The translations under genes were made by a program, and so were the position numbers. From contig DBFL01000069.1 of NCBI GenBank assembly GCA_002294285.1, positions 9,854-73,853 on the forward strand: 64,000 nucleotides of DNA, given 5' to 3'. This DNA is from Candidatus Neomicrothrix sp. UBA881. GTDB lineage: Bacteria > Actinomycetota > Acidimicrobiia > Acidimicrobiales > MedAcidi-G1. The notes beneath the pieces are model-generated. The model made no database searches. It worked only from the letters and a program-made list of their open reading frames with translations, and was not told the DNA's origin. Below are positions 43,245 to 53,355 of this stretch, in pieces (the first letter of the stretch is position 1; each line of letters starts with the position of its first letter).

Positions 43245-45266
43245 TTATCTGGCTGACGTGAAAGAGCGACGCTGTTCAACAAAATCAACAAGTAAGTAGT
43301 CCCCCAAACTCTGATTTGTAGTGAAAAAAGCTCTACCGCCATTCATTTTGGTTACATGCTCTATGAAACGAGTCAGGTAAGGGGTCGCGTCCAACATAAA
43401 CACATTTATTCGAATATCATCTCGAGTGCAGCGTTTAACTTCTAAAAGAGTTTTTTCAACAGTCTCAGATGAAGGTGGGTAACTAAAAAAAGGAAACCCT
43501 TCTTCAGTTATATGAGCAGTTGGCTCTCCATCAGTAACCATGATTATTTGTTTGGTACCGCTCTGTTTTGCCAGCATTCGTCGAGCAAGTAATAGGCCAT
43601 GTTGCATGTTTGTTCCATAAACATAGTCCCATGAAACCTCCGGAAGTTTTTCCGGTCTTATCTCTCTTGCTATTTCACTGAAAGTAACTACACCCAAAAA
43701 ATCTCTAGGGAACTGACCTGATATCAACGAATTCAAAGCCATCGCGACTTTCTTTGCGGGCAGGAAATTGTCTCGCATCGGCATTGAGAGAGAAAGATCA
43801 AGCATCAAAACAGTCGAAGCTTGAACTGTTGCTTCTGTACGTTCAATTTCAAAATCCTCTGGCTTTAGATCTACAGGTGTTCCTGAACCGTTGCGAACAA
43901 GTCCATTTCTGACTGTCCTCTCTATATTCAAATTGAATGGATCTCCGAACTCATAGCTTTTAGTTGCATAGTCTCGTTCATGCCCAGCTCCGATTGTTTC
44001 TGCATTATGCCTACCTGCGCGATCTTTAGATATACGCCTATAAAGATCAGCTAAAGCGTTTTGACCTAACTTCCTGATTGCTTTTGGCGTCAAACTGAGC
44101 TGACCTTCTTTACTCTCAACTAATCCAGACTCTTCAAGCATTTTGCTCATTTGAGACAATCTTTCAAGACTCTCTGCTGACTCTTCTCCTAAAAGCTCTC
44201 GGACTTTATCATTGTCAACTTCTGACAATGCTCCTGGGTTTGAAACATTTCTCAACATTTGTTCTAAGCGATCTAAATCAGCAAGGTCTTCGAAAGTCTG
44301 AATTGCCTCCGGAAGATTTAAAGAGTTATCTCCCTTAAATTCAACTGCTTGCTCCCACCCCATTTTCGGAAATGCTTCTCGCAAATTTTCAGATAACTGA
44401 TCCATCTGCCAACGTAAATCCATATCTTCTAGGAGTTGCTCAGATAATTCTTCAAGCTGCGCTCTTTGCTCAGGGGACATAGAATTTAAAATTTGTTCCA
44501 TGGTCGCCATTCTCTGAGCCATCACTTCTAAAAGTTCTTCTAAACTTTTCGGATTTTCAGGAAAAAAATCGCCGTATTCATGCATGAACTTTTCAAAATC
44601 TGGTTCCTCACCTTCTTGTTTTTGATTGAGCATCTCATTCAAAGCAGCCAACATGTCTTTCATTCTCGACATGTCTTCTGAGGTCATATTTTTCATCTCT
44701 CCGGCCATTTGATCAATAGCTTGTTGCATTAACTGTTCGCGTAAATCGTTTACAAGCTCTTCAAACTTTTGTGCTGCGGCAGTTGAAGTGAAGTCGTAAT
44801 CACTTAACCCCTTAACACGACTTGCAAGATTTTCATGTTCTAACAAATCAAGTTCATCTCTTCTAGCCTTTAAAGCTTCGTCATTTATTTCTTGTTTTCT
44901 TTTATCATCTCTAAACCGATTCTGTATTGCTTCAAGCGATTCACGTTCGGTTGAAATTACCTGCTCGAGCGCCTCATTAATCTCGTCATAAATACCTCCC
45001 AAACTGTTTTGTTCAATCGTGTCTTGTCTTTTTTGTCTTAGTTTTTGGAGTATGTCTCTTAAACCCTCTAATCTTCCACCTTCAAAATCCAAACCTCGTT
45101 GCATTAATCTTCGTAACGCTGAATTAGGATCTCCGTGTTCGATTAGCTCATCACCCAAAGCCTCCATTAACGCGTTGGCGTCAAGCTCCGATATCTGTTG
45201 GGTTCCATCCCACTTCGAATAGGTGAAACGACGAACTCCACTGAAATGTCTTGTTTCGTCGTGCAC
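43245..45266 (-). CDS. Large VWA-domain protein, partner of a MoxR/ChlI-like ATPase
   Basis: A 673-aa protein. The N-terminal 400 residues are helical, acidic and methionine- and glutamine-rich (for example QAIDQMAGEMKNM, DMSRMKDMLAALNEML). A von Willebrand factor A domain begins near 480, with the MIDAS sequence DLSLS and the later MVTDGEPT aspartate. Length and layout match the mycobacterial VWA protein that I recall as Rv0959. It starts with GTG after a GGAG. The likely ATPase partner is at 47339-48781 on the same strand, but two unrelated genes lie between. Such VWA/AAA+ pairs usually insert metals or remodel other complexes; the target is unknown. Confidence 0.86.
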   Translation of the reverse strand: MHDETRHFSGVRRFTYSKWDGTQQISELDANALMEALGDELIEHGDPNSALRRLMQRGLDFEGGRLEGLRDILQKLRQKRQDTIEQNSLGGIYDEINEALEQVISTERESLEAIQNRFRDDKRKQEINDEALKARRDELDLLEHENLASRVKGLSDYDFTSTAAAQKFEELVNDLREQLMQQAIDQMAGEMKNMTSEDMSRMKDMLAALNEMLNQKQEGEEPDFEKFMHEYGDFFPENPKSLEELLEVMAQRMATMEQILNSMSPEQRAQLEELSEQLLEDMDLRWQMDQLSENLREAFPKMGWEQAVEFKGDNSLNLPEAIQTFEDLADLDRLEQMLRNVSNPGALSEVDNDKVRELLGEESAESLERLSQMSKMLEESGLVESKEGQLSLTPKAIRKLGQNALADLYRRISKDRAGRHNAETIGAGHERDYATKSYEFGDPFNLNIERTVRNGLVRNGSGTPVDLKPEDFEIERTEATVQASTVLMLDLSLSMPMRDNFLPAKKVAMALNSLISGQFPRDFLGVVTFSEIAREIRPEKLPEVSWDYVYGTNMQHGLLLARRMLAKQSGTKQIIMVTDGEPTAHITEEGFPFFSYPPSSETVEKTLLEVKRCTRDDIRINVFMLDATPYLTRFIEHVTKMNGGRAFFTTNQSLGDYLLVDFVEQRRSFTSAR

Positions 45267-45384
45267 TACAACTCCATTTTTCTAAAAACCTTTTAAGAAC
45301 TTACCTTCTTGTGTTTACAAATAGCTAATAGACAAAACGAAATAAATAAGAGAAGAAAAGAAAAAATTTCTTGAACGGTTGTCA

Positions 45385-46383
45385 CTACCAGTCTGCAGCT
45401 TTTGGAATAAATTCGGTTGCATCGTCAATGAGCCTGACCACCATTTCTCCTAAAAATGTCGTTGTTTCTCTAGTCGAATTTTCAACTTGGCGGACATAAA
45501 CACCTTCCAACATGCAGGCAAGTTTGAACTTGCTCATCACGACATACCAGCCAAGTGACTCCGCTTTTATTCCGGATCGATCCGACCACAAGGAAATAGA
45601 TTGAGTTTTAGTCGGCATGTTTTTATGTTCAAAATTAAGTGTCCCCATTAAATACCCTAGATCCATTAAGGGGTCACCTATTGTTGCGTTTTCCCAATCC
45701 AGAACAGCCAATAGAGATGGTTTTTTATCTTTGGAAAAAAGCATGTTATGAAAGTTGTAATCACCATGCATTACTCCAGGGGTAGTTTTTCTTGGCCTGT
45801 TGTCTTCAAGCCATTTTGCCACTTTGTCTATTCCAGGGATTTCTCTGTTTTGGTATGAGTCGAGTTGGCCTTTCCAACGCCCCACTTGTCTTTCAAGAAA
45901 ACCTTCTGGACGGCCCAAGTCAGCTAGACCAGCAGCCTCATAGTCTACTGAGGCCAATTCTCCCAACGCTTCAAGAAGTTGAATCGCTATGTGATGATAT
46001 GAATCGATTCCACCTAATTCATTGGGAATAGGGTCAGTGGGAACCATGCCGTCTACCCATTCCATTACATAAAAAAATGATCCTGTCACCGAAATGTCTG
46101 TGCACAAAGAAATCGCTTTTGCGTGAGGTACTTTCGTTCCTTCTAACGCTGATTGAAATTTAAATTCTCTTTCCATGATTCTATTGGAACCATCAAATGA
46201 CAGAGGAACTAATGAAGGTCTTCGCAACACCCAACGACTAGTAGATCGTTTGACGATAAAAACTTCATTTGATTCGCCTGCTTTTACACGCTCAAAAGAA
46301 ATGTCTTCACCTTTTCCAAGGCCTTGCGTATCAAACCATTCTTTCAATGAACTTTCATTTATAAGCTCTGGGGACAAATTCAT
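45385..46383 (-). CDS. Aminoglycoside phosphotransferase-fold kinase (ACAD10/11-type)
   Basis: A 332-aa APH/choline kinase-fold protein. The catalytic loop is HGDYNFHNMLF, with the Brenner aspartate, and the metal-binding segment is LAVLDWENATIGDPLMDLGYLM. The N-terminal lobe has RWVLRRPS with the ATP lysine/arginine region. This subgroup is often fused to or neighbours acyl-CoA dehydrogenases that use 4-hydroxyacids (ACAD10/11 type), where the kinase phosphorylates the hydroxyl. It is divergent from the MaoC gene. Its phosphorylated substrate is therefore probably a hydroxyacyl-CoA, but this is inference. Confidence 0.85.
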   Translation of the reverse strand: MNLSPELINESSLKEWFDTQGLGKGEDISFERVKAGESNEVFIVKRSTSRWVLRRPSLVPLSFDGSNRIMEREFKFQSALEGTKVPHAKAISLCTDISVTGSFFYVMEWVDGMVPTDPIPNELGGIDSYHHIAIQLLEALGELASVDYEAAGLADLGRPEGFLERQVGRWKGQLDSYQNREIPGIDKVAKWLEDNRPRKTTPGVMHGDYNFHNMLFSKDKKPSLLAVLDWENATIGDPLMDLGYLMGTLNFEHKNMPTKTQSISLWSDRSGIKAESLGWYVVMSKFKLACMLEGVYVRQVENSTRETTTFLGEMVVRLIDDATEFIPKAADW

Positions 46384-46486
46384 TATGATCAGACTCTAAT
46401 CGAGGTAGCTCATATTTCTATTTATCAGCCTTGTTGGCTATCACCTTCCATGTAGTAGATTCTTATCTAGAAAACAGGAGGAAATT

Positions 46487-47326
46487 ATGCCAATTAATCC
46501 AGATGCGTCAGGATCCGTAGGAGAACCTGCAGAATTTTCATGGACATCGAAAGACAGTTTGTTATACGCACTTGGTGTAGGAGCAGGAGTTTCTGATCCG
46601 ACAGGTTTCGAGCTTGAATTTACAACTGAAAACAGTAACGGAATCAACCAAGTGGCTTTTCCTACCCAAGTCGTAGTTATGGGTGGAGGAAGCACTCCAA
46701 GTTTTGGGGATTTCAACCCCGTAAACCTTCTTCACGCTGAACAGGAGATTACCCTACATCAACCTCTTCCAGCAGCTGGAACTGCAGTATCAACTGGAAA
46801 AATTGGTCCTATATACGACAAAGGTAAAGCAGCACTTGTTTACCTTGAGACAGATGTCGCTGACAGTGAAGGAAATCCAATGTGGAGCACAAAATCAGGC
46901 TTGTTCATTGGAGGCGAAGGAGGTTGGGGAGGTGATCGTGGGCCTGCAACTGAATGGAATTTGCCAGACCGTGACGCCGACCATCTTGTTTCATACGAAA
47001 CAAGAACTGACCAAGCTCTTCTTTACAGATTAAACGGTGATCGCAATCCACTACACTCAGATCCTTCATTCGCTTCGGCAGCCGGTTTCGATAAACCAAT
47101 CCTTCATGGTCTATGCACCTACGGATTTACTGGACGCGCGTTACTGCATGCATTGTGTGATTCTGACCCTGTACGTTTCGGAAGTATGGGTGGAAGATTC
47201 AAATCGCCTGTTATGCCTGGTGAGGTATTAGAAATTCACGCTTGGGAAGAGTCAGATCAAATTCTGTTTCAGACGCGCGTCGGAGACAGAGTTGTTTTTG
47301 ATAACGGAATTATGACAAGAAATTAA
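46487..47326 (+). CDS. MaoC-family (R)-hydratase, double hotdog
   Basis: A 279-aa double-hotdog enoyl-CoA hydratase-2 type enzyme. The second hotdog carries the active-site motif LNGDRNPLHSDPSFASAAGF, with D and H catalytic residues, followed by PILHGLCTYG. The first hotdog (residues 30-140) lacks that motif, as in eukaryotic-type MFE2 hydratases and actinobacterial MaoC proteins. A strong AGGAGGAAATT precedes the ATG. It hydrates 2-enoyl-CoA during beta-oxidation and is divergent from the kinase gene, 103 bases apart. Insertion of this pair separates the VWA and AAA+ genes. Confidence 0.92.
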   Translation: MPINPDASGSVGEPAEFSWTSKDSLLYALGVGAGVSDPTGFELEFTTENSNGINQVAFPTQVVVMGGGSTPSFGDFNPVNLLHAEQEITLHQPLPAAGTAVSTGKIGPIYDKGKAALVYLETDVADSEGNPMWSTKSGLFIGGEGGWGGDRGPATEWNLPDRDADHLVSYETRTDQALLYRLNGDRNPLHSDPSFASAAGFDKPILHGLCTYGFTGRALLHALCDSDPVRFGSMGGRFKSPVMPGEVLEIHAWEESDQILFQTRVGDRVVFDNGIMTRN

Positions 47327-47338
47327 TTTGATCAAACT

Positions 47339-48781
47339 TCACTGACGAGCGGCATAATTTGCTCGGGCGCCCGACGCATACTTATTTAGTCTCTTTGACA
47401 GATGCAATCCTTCCAGAATCAACTCAACGGCACTAGCTGTTAAGGCTGAACCATTTGAATCGTTTCCTTCTAAAACCATTTCAACCGCAGGTTTAAGTGC
47501 TGGGACTTTTGAGCTGACTACATCTTGATAATCATCAGATTTTATGTCTTCACCTGTTGAAATTCCTTCCAGATTTTCAAAAGCTTCAATGATCGGCTGA
47601 TGTAAATCACTAGGAACAAGATCACGAAACACATTTAGTACTGCTTCATTTAATAGCTGATTCACAATTTCAGAGTCACGTTCTTCATCTAAACTTTCTA
47701 TTTCCACTTTTCCTGCTGTTGCAGCAATCAATGCGTTCAAATCTGAAATTCTTGGCACTGCTTCATTTTCTTTGTTCCGCAACGCCCGCCGAACAGAGTT
47801 AGCAATCATAGCTTCCTGGTTAGTGACACTCATTCGAACTGAAACTCCTGATCTCTGATTTAAGTGAGGGCTATTGCGCGCTTCTTGTGTTAGAACTGCT
47901 ATCACTCTGGTCATGAAATTTGGGACATTGACTTCTAGTTCACCTACTGAAGGAATTGACGCCTCTTGCTCTACAATGTCCATTTCTATTTCTGGTGCAG
48001 TTGGATAATGGGTTCTAATTTGAGAACCAAAACGATCCTTTAAAGGCGTAATGATCCGACCTCTATTGGTGTAATCCTCAGGATTTGCGGATGCGAACAA
48101 AACAACGTCAAGGGGAAGACGAATTTTGTAACCTCTTATTTGAATGTCTCTTTCCTCCAAAACGTTTAGTAGTCCAACTTGGATTCTCTCTGCCAAATCT
48201 GGGAGTTCATTAATAGCAAACAACCCTCGGTTCGTTCGCGGCACTAGTCCATAGTGAAGAGTTAGCTCATCTGAGAGATATCTGCCTTCAGCGACTTTTA
48301 TTGGATCAACCTCACCTATCAGATCAGCTATTGATGTGTCCGGAGTTGCTAGTTTCTCTCCGTACCTGAGGTCCCTGTGCACCCATTCAATTGGAGTGTT
48401 TTGACCTAATTGGGAAATTAAGTCCTTGGCATGTTTTGAAACTGGTGAGAAAGGATCGTCATTTATCTCTGATCCGGCCACTACCGGCATCCACTCGTCT
48501 AATAGTTGAACCAAACCTCGAATTAAACGTGTTTTAGCTTGCCCTCTCTCTCCAAGAAAAATTACATCGTGGCCTGCTAATATTGCGTTCTCCAACTGAG
48601 GCATGACTGTCTCTTCGTAGCCATGAACTCCTGAAAACAAAGAATCACCGTTACGTATTCTTGCAACCAGATTTCTTCTAAGTTCTTCTTTTACTGGAAT
48701 CGACTCCCAGCCGCTGGCTTTAAGTTCACCTAAATTAGCTGGTCGTTGAGTATTTCTATTTCTCGAAAACAAATTACCCAT
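47339..48781 (-). CDS. AAA+ ATPase, magnesium-chelatase/MoxR-like
   Basis: A 480-aa AAA+ protein. Walker A is LGERGQAKTR; the Walker B position is FAINELPDL, so asparagine takes the place of the usual aspartate before the glutamate. The pre-sensor-1 strand is FASANPEDYTNRG, and the arginine finger region is ITPLKDRFGSQIRT. The C-terminal part is helical (about residues 300-480). It matches the protein I recall as Rv0958, annotated as magnesium chelatase, but no tetrapyrrole genes are nearby. It probably powers the VWA protein at 43245-45266. Its ATG is preceded by TAGGGT exactly 6 bases upstream. Confidence 0.87.
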   Translation of the reverse strand: MGNLFSRNRNTQRPANLGELKASGWESIPVKEELRRNLVARIRNGDSLFSGVHGYEETVMPQLENAILAGHDVIFLGERGQAKTRLIRGLVQLLDEWMPVVAGSEINDDPFSPVSKHAKDLISQLGQNTPIEWVHRDLRYGEKLATPDTSIADLIGEVDPIKVAEGRYLSDELTLHYGLVPRTNRGLFAINELPDLAERIQVGLLNVLEERDIQIRGYKIRLPLDVVLFASANPEDYTNRGRIITPLKDRFGSQIRTHYPTAPEIEMDIVEQEASIPSVGELEVNVPNFMTRVIAVLTQEARNSPHLNQRSGVSVRMSVTNQEAMIANSVRRALRNKENEAVPRISDLNALIAATAGKVEIESLDEERDSEIVNQLLNEAVLNVFRDLVPSDLHQPIIEAFENLEGISTGEDIKSDDYQDVVSSKVPALKPAVEMVLEGNDSNGSALTASAVELILEGLHLSKRLNKYASGARANYAARQ

Positions 48782-48787
48782 GGCGAA

Positions 48788-48793
48788 ACCCTA
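48788..48793 (-). promoter_or_regulatory. Predicted leaderless -10 of the AAA+ gene
   Basis: Minus-strand TAGGGT, then TTCGCC, then the ATG. The AGGG inside the hexamer could also act as a weak ribosome binding site, so leaderless and leadered readings are both possible here. Confidence 0.35.
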
Positions 48794-48884
48794 GCGATCC
48801 TTTTGCCTCATTTAAATACCGGAGCGAACTAAAAAAATTTCAATGAATTACGGATGTAATTGAGAAACATTTTGTTAACTGCAC

Positions 48885-48912
48885 TTGTTTTTAAGGAAAG
48901 AAAAAATATAGT
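48885..48912 (+). promoter_or_regulatory. Predicted promoter of sdhCAB
   Basis: TTGTTT (48885-48890) and TATAGT (48907-48912) with a 16-base spacer make the best promoter in the 230-base gap between the AAA+ gene and sdhC. A second possible pair is TTGCAT (48921-48926) and GATACT (48944-48949), spacer 17. A GGAG ribosome binding site is at 49003-49006, so this operon has a leader of about 90 bases. Confidence 0.5.
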
Positions 48913-49011
48913 GTGACCTTTTGCATGGATACATCTACAAGGAGATACTCTCGGGTAGCGTTTAAAGTAGTGTCATTTTGCCCAGATAAACCGGCTTGAC
49001 CCGGAGAAACC

Positions 49012-49863
49012 ATGACTCAAACAACCACCGAAAGATACCGAGTAAAGCCAATTCGACAAAGCCGTCGCGAATGGCCTTTTCCTCTAAACCTTTATCAAAC
49101 AGCTGTTGGTAGAAAATGGGTAATGGCTTTGACAGGAATCGGCCTTTTAGGTTTCGTCCTAATTCATATGATTGGAAATCTTCATGTTTATGAAGGTCCC
49201 GCGAAAATGCATGAATACGCAGAATCTCTGAGAAATCTAGGAAGCGGAATTCTGCCAAGATCACTGATTCTTTGGCTTTTGAGATTAGGACTAATGGTAA
49301 TGTTTGCCCTGCACCTTCACTCAGCGATCACACTTAAGGAAATGAGTCGCAAATCGAGTCTAAACGCCTCTTTCCAAGGTGGTGAGAAAAAATATGAAGG
49401 TGGGAGAGAATACATCGCTGCAAATTATGCAAGTCGCACAATGCGTTGGACCGGTCCAATTATTGCCTTATTCCTTTTTTACCATCTTGCAGATCTGACG
49501 TGGGGCTGGTGGTTAGGTGATGATTTTGTTCCCGGTGACCCATACCACAATCTCTACTCTTCACTTTCTAGAATTCCGGTAGCTATTTTTTACGTGGTAG
49601 CAAATATGGCTTTAGCTTGGCATATCTTTCATGGAGCTTGGTCAATGTTTCAAAGCCTTGGAATAAACAACCCTAAATACAACCATTTACGTAAAGGTTT
49701 TGCTGCGAGTTTCGCTGGTTTAATTCTTTTAGGGAATCTTAGTTTCCCGATTATGACTCAGGCCAATCTGATAGATGAAGATGAACGCCTTTGTCAAGTA
49801 AACGATCTTGCCAGTAATGATGAAATTTTGGCATGCCTGACAAAACAACTAGAGGACCACTAA
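49012..49863 (+). CDS. sdhC: Succinate dehydrogenase cytochrome b subunit
   Basis: A 283-aa membrane anchor of the type B succinate dehydrogenase/fumarate reductase family, with about five helices and histidines for two hemes (LIHMIGNLHVYEG, ALHLHSAI, FYHLADLTWGW, WHIFHGAWSMFQSLG). A single large anchor subunit, rather than SdhC plus SdhD, is usual in actinobacteria and Bacillus. GGAG precedes the ATG. It is followed 3 bases later by sdhA. Complex II is in the cytoplasmic membrane and reduces a menaquinone in most relatives. Confidence 0.93.
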   Translation: MTQTTTERYRVKPIRQSRREWPFPLNLYQTAVGRKWVMALTGIGLLGFVLIHMIGNLHVYEGPAKMHEYAESLRNLGSGILPRSLILWLLRLGLMVMFALHLHSAITLKEMSRKSSLNASFQGGEKKYEGGREYIAANYASRTMRWTGPIIALFLFYHLADLTWGWWLGDDFVPGDPYHNLYSSLSRIPVAIFYVVANMALAWHIFHGAWSMFQSLGINNPKYNHLRKGFAASFAGLILLGNLSFPIMTQANLIDEDERLCQVNDLASNDEILACLTKQLEDH

Positions 49864-49866
49864 GCC

Positions 49867-51801
49867 ATGGCAAAAAACAATAATACGGTGCTTAACTCTC
49901 GAGTGCCTGATGGTTCATTAGAAGAAAAATGGGAAAACCATAAGTTCTCAATGAAATTAGTTAACCCTAATAACAAAAGAAAATTCGATGTCATTGTTGT
50001 CGGAACTGGTTTAGCTGGTGCATCTGCTGCGGCCTCCTTGGGTGAATTGGGGTACAAGGTAAAAGCTTTTACTTTCCACGACAGTCCACGTAGGGCCCAC
50101 AGCATTGCTGCTCAGGGTGGAATAAATGCGGCTAAAAACTATAAAAACGATGGAGATTCTGTATACAGACTTTTTTACGACACTATAAAAGGCGGTGACT
50201 ACCGCTCTAGAGAAGCTAACGTGCATCGTCTTGCAGAAGTATCGACAAACATTATTGACCAAGCAACGGCTCAGGGGGTTCCTTTTGCTAGGGAATATGG
50301 CGGCCTTTTAGATAACCGTTCTTTCGGTGGCGCTCAAGTTTCAAGAACTTTTTATGCAAGAGGTCAAACTGGACAACAACTTCTACTAGGTGCCTACTCG
50401 GCGATGATGCGTCAGGTTTCAGCTGGAAGTGTTGAGTTACACACACGTTCAGAGTTACTCGATGTTGTTACAAAAGATGGAAGAGCTTGCGGAATTGTTA
50501 CACGGGACTTACTTTCCGGTGAGGTGGTTGCTCATTCCGCCCATGCAGTTGTTTTAGCAACAGGCGGGTATGGAAATGTTTACTTCCTTTCAACTAATGC
50601 GATGATGAGCAACGTTACTGCAGCATGGAGAGCACATAGACGTGGTGCCTTTTTCGCTAACCCTTGTTACACGCAGATACATCCGACTTGTATACCTGCT
50701 AGTGATGATTTCCAATCGAAATTAACTTTGATGTCTGAATCCCTTCGAAATGACGGTCGAATCTGGGTTCCTAAAGCTTTCGATGACTCCAGAGTTGCAC
50801 ACGAAATTCCAGAAAACGAAAGAGATTATTACCTGGAAACTAAATATCCAGCTTTCGGAAATCTGGTGCCTAGAGATGTTGCGTCAAGGAATGCTAAGAA
50901 TGTCGTTGACCAAGGGCACGGTGTTGGCCCTCTAAAAAACGGTGTGTATTTAGATTTTTCTGCTGCTATCCAAAGAGATGGTCATTCAGCTATTTCTGCA
51001 AAATACGGAAACCTCTTTGATATGTATGAAAGTATCACTGGGGAAAACCCTTATGAAGCGCCAATGCGCATTTATCCGGCTATCCATTACACAATGGGTG
51101 GCGTATGGGTTGACTACAATTTAATGACGACCATACCGGGGCTTTATGCCATAGGCGAAGCAAACTTTTCTGACCATGGTGCAAACCGTTTGGGAGCAAG
51201 TGCTTTGATGCAAGGTTTAGCAGATGGCTACTTTGTTCTTCCCTACACAATCGGTGATGGCCTAGCCGATCAACTAGGCCAACCAGCTGTTCCAACTGAT
51301 GATCCGGTTTTCACTAATGCTGTTCAAGGGATTGAAGATGAAACTTCAAAATGGCTTTCAATCAATGGAACCCGTTCAGTTGACTACTTCCACAGAGAGC
51401 TTGGAAGACTTGTGTGGGATCACATAGGCATGAGTAGAAATAAAGAAGGCCTTGAAAAAGCAAAATCGGAAATCGCCGCATTAAAAGAAGAATTCTTCAG
51501 CGATGTACGAGTTCTGGGTAGCGCCGACACCCTGAACCTCTCTTTAGAGAAAGCTGGGAGGGTCTCTGATTTCTTCGAATTGGCAGAACTAATGGCACAG
51601 GATGCGTTGGAACGAGAAGAGTCTTGTGGTGGTCACTTCAGAGAAGAGCATCAAACCTCTGAAGGCGAAGCTCAGAGGGATGATGAAAACTTTACCCATG
51701 TCGCGGCATGGGAATGGAAAGAACAGAACGTTTTACAAACTAGACATGTCGAAGAACTTGAGTTCGAAAATGTGACCCTTACCCAGCGAAGTTATAAGTG
51801 A
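49867..51801 (+). CDS. sdhA: Succinate dehydrogenase flavoprotein subunit
   Basis: A 644-aa FAD subunit that oxidises succinate to fumarate. [19 protein letters not shown] is the FAD dinucleotide loop; [12 protein letters not shown] carries the histidine that links FAD covalently. Catalytic-domain marks are [34 protein letters not shown] and [19 protein letters not shown]. It sits between sdhC and sdhB, with gaps of 3 and 7 bases. The longer form with the 340-residue insertion-free flavin domain matches actinobacterial SdhA. Confidence 0.95.
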   Translation: MAKNNNTVLNSRVPDGSLEEKWENHKFSMKLVNPNNKRKFDVIVVGTGLAGASAAASLGELGYKVKAFTFHDSPRRAHSIAAQGGINAAKNYKNDGDSVYRLFYDTIKGGDYRSREANVHRLAEVSTNIIDQATAQGVPFAREYGGLLDNRSFGGAQVSRTFYARGQTGQQLLLGAYSAMMRQVSAGSVELHTRSELLDVVTKDGRACGIVTRDLLSGEVVAHSAHAVVLATGGYGNVYFLSTNAMMSNVTAAWRAHRRGAFFANPCYTQIHPTCIPASDDFQSKLTLMSESLRNDGRIWVPKAFDDSRVAHEIPENERDYYLETKYPAFGNLVPRDVASRNAKNVVDQGHGVGPLKNGVYLDFSAAIQRDGHSAISAKYGNLFDMYESITGENPYEAPMRIYPAIHYTMGGVWVDYNLMTTIPGLYAIGEANFSDHGANRLGASALMQGLADGYFVLPYTIGDGLADQLGQPAVPTDDPVFTNAVQGIEDETSKWLSINGTRSVDYFHRELGRLVWDHIGMSRNKEGLEKAKSEIAALKEEFFSDVRVLGSADTLNLSLEKAGRVSDFFELAELMAQDALEREESCGGHFREEHQTSEGEAQRDDENFTHVAAWEWKEQNVLQTRHVEELEFENVTLTQRSYK

Positions 51802-51808
51802 GAGATAA

Positions 51809-52579
51809 ATGTCAGAAACGATCACAGTAAATCTAAAAATCTGGAGACAAGAAGGCCCTAACACTAAAGGGTCTTTTGAAAAATACACTCAACAAATAAC
51901 TACTGAAGCTTCTTTTCTGGAAATGATTGATCTTCTTAACGAAGAATTGAACAATCAGGGACTTGAACCTGTAGCTATCGAAAGTGATTGCCGAGAGGGA
52001 ATCTGCGGTACTTGTGGTGTGATGATTAATGGACAAGCCCACGGCCCGAGAAAAGCAACAACTACTTGCCAATTGCATATGCGTGAATTTTCTGACGGTG
52101 ATGAGATTGTTATTGAACCTTTTAGGGCAGTGTCATTTCCGGTCATTCGCGATCTAGTAGTTGATAGGTCTCCTTTTGATCAAATAATCGAATCAGGAGG
52201 ATACATTTCCGTCAATACTGGTGCAGCCTCTGACGCGAATCTGACTCCAGTTCCAAAAGAGGCAGCTGATCAAGCTTTTGATGCTGCAGCCTGCATTGGA
52301 TGTGGTGCCTGTGTAGCAGCTTGCCCAAACTCTGCCGCACAATTATTCACATCGGCAAAACTCGCTCACATGGCTTCATTACCTCAAGGGCAGGCAGAAA
52401 GATGGAAAAGAACAGAATCAATGGTTGGGACTATGGAAGAGTTTTTTGGTTCATGCACGAATCATGGAGAGTGTCATGAAGCATGTCCCAAAGAAATAAA
52501 TCTCGACTTTATTGCGTTTATGAACCGCGACTACATGAAAGCAAAAGTCAAAAACCGTGCCTTATCTGGGCAACGTTAA
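51809..52579 (+). CDS. sdhB: Succinate dehydrogenase iron-sulfur subunit
   Basis: A 256-aa iron-sulfur subunit. The [2Fe-2S] ligands are in [14 protein letters not shown] and the later TTTCQLHM; the [4Fe-4S] and [3Fe-4S] ligands are in [33 protein letters not shown]. It passes electrons from FAD to the hemes of SdhC. It completes the sdhCAB operon; the next gene starts 64 bases on. A GAGATAA lies before the ATG. Confidence 0.95.
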   Translation: MSETITVNLKIWRQEGPNTKGSFEKYTQQITTEASFLEMIDLLNEELNNQGLEPVAIESDCREGICGTCGVMINGQAHGPRKATTTCQLHMREFSDGDEIVIEPFRAVSFPVIRDLVVDRSPFDQIIESGGYISVNTGAASDANLTPVPKEAADQAFDAAACIGCGACVAACPNSAAQLFTSAKLAHMASLPQGQAERWKRTESMVGTMEEFFGSCTNHGECHEACPKEINLDFIAFMNRDYMKAKVKNRALSGQR

Positions 52580-52643
52580 GTAAATTACAGTTAATATCAA
52601 GTGACATGAATAATCTAATTCATTGCAGAAAGGTATCTAAGTC

Positions 52644-52871
52644 GTGCTGATTCTCTATTTAATCTGTGTAGCTCTTTGGATAAAGTTTCTTTGGGATATC
52701 AGAAAAAGACCTGATCATCAAAAAACTTGGTTTTGGCCATTTTTCGTTATTGGTCTTATATGTTCAGTTATTTTTTGGCCGGGACTTTTAGTATTAAGCG
52801 GGGTTTATTGGTATAAAGCCGGAAGGATCCCTCCTGCTGAAGGAACAGAGAATAGCAACCCTTTCAGTTAA
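52644..52871 (+). CDS. Small two-helix membrane protein
   Basis: A 75-aa protein with two hydrophobic segments (LILYLICVALWIKFLW at the N-terminus and WPFFVIGLICSVIFWPGLLVL) and a basic loop with KRPDHQKTW between them. GTG start 64 bases after sdhB with an AAAGG upstream. No family is recognised; it may belong to the sdh unit or be independent. Confidence 0.62.
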   Translation: MLILYLICVALWIKFLWDIRKRPDHQKTWFWPFFVIGLICSVIFWPGLLVLSGVYWYKAGRIPPAEGTENSNPFS

Positions 52872-52938
52872 GCAACTTTAGTAATTTGTTATTGAATGCG
52901 TTGCCACAAAACCCGTATGTCCGACTAACGTCAATGCT

Positions 52939-53355
52939 GTGCCTCATCGTCATGAAGTAAAAGTTCGGTTTTACGAACTAGACCCTTACGGGCACTTAAA
53001 TCATTCTTCTTATATCCAACTGTTTGAAACCGGTCGCATAGAAATGCTTGAAGAAGCTGGTGTAGCACTACACGAAATTGAAAAAAATGATTTTCGATTT
53101 GTTGTATCACAAATAGAGACCAGTTTTATTAAACCTGTAGAAGCAGGTGCCCGTCTTACGATATTAACTGAGGTTTTGGAAATCCGTAGAGCTTCTTCTT
53201 TATGGTGGCAACAGATTTTTGATGAATCGGATGTAGTTGCTACTCAGCGTGCCAGAATTGCAATTACAAATAGTTCTGGGAAACCAATTCGTGCTCCTCG
53301 TCAGATAATCGAGGCAATAACACCTTTTTTGTCGGAATTTAAATCTGATGGATAG
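52939..53355 (+). CDS. Acyl-CoA thioesterase, 4-hydroxybenzoyl-CoA type hotdog
   Basis: A 138-aa hotdog thioesterase of the YbgC/FadM class. ELDPYGHLNHSSYIQLFETGR holds the active-site aspartate and the GHxNHxxY motif, shown here only as YGHLNHSSY. It would hydrolyse acyl-CoA esters. The start is GTG at 52939; TAACGT lies 7 bases upstream, with TTGCCA at 52901. It overlaps the DUF368 gene by 8 bases, so the two are co-translated. Confidence 0.88.
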   Translation: MPHRHEVKVRFYELDPYGHLNHSSYIQLFETGRIEMLEEAGVALHEIEKNDFRFVVSQIETSFIKPVEAGARLTILTEVLEIRRASSLWWQQIFDESDVVATQRARIAITNSSGKPIRAPRQIIEAITPFLSEFKSDG

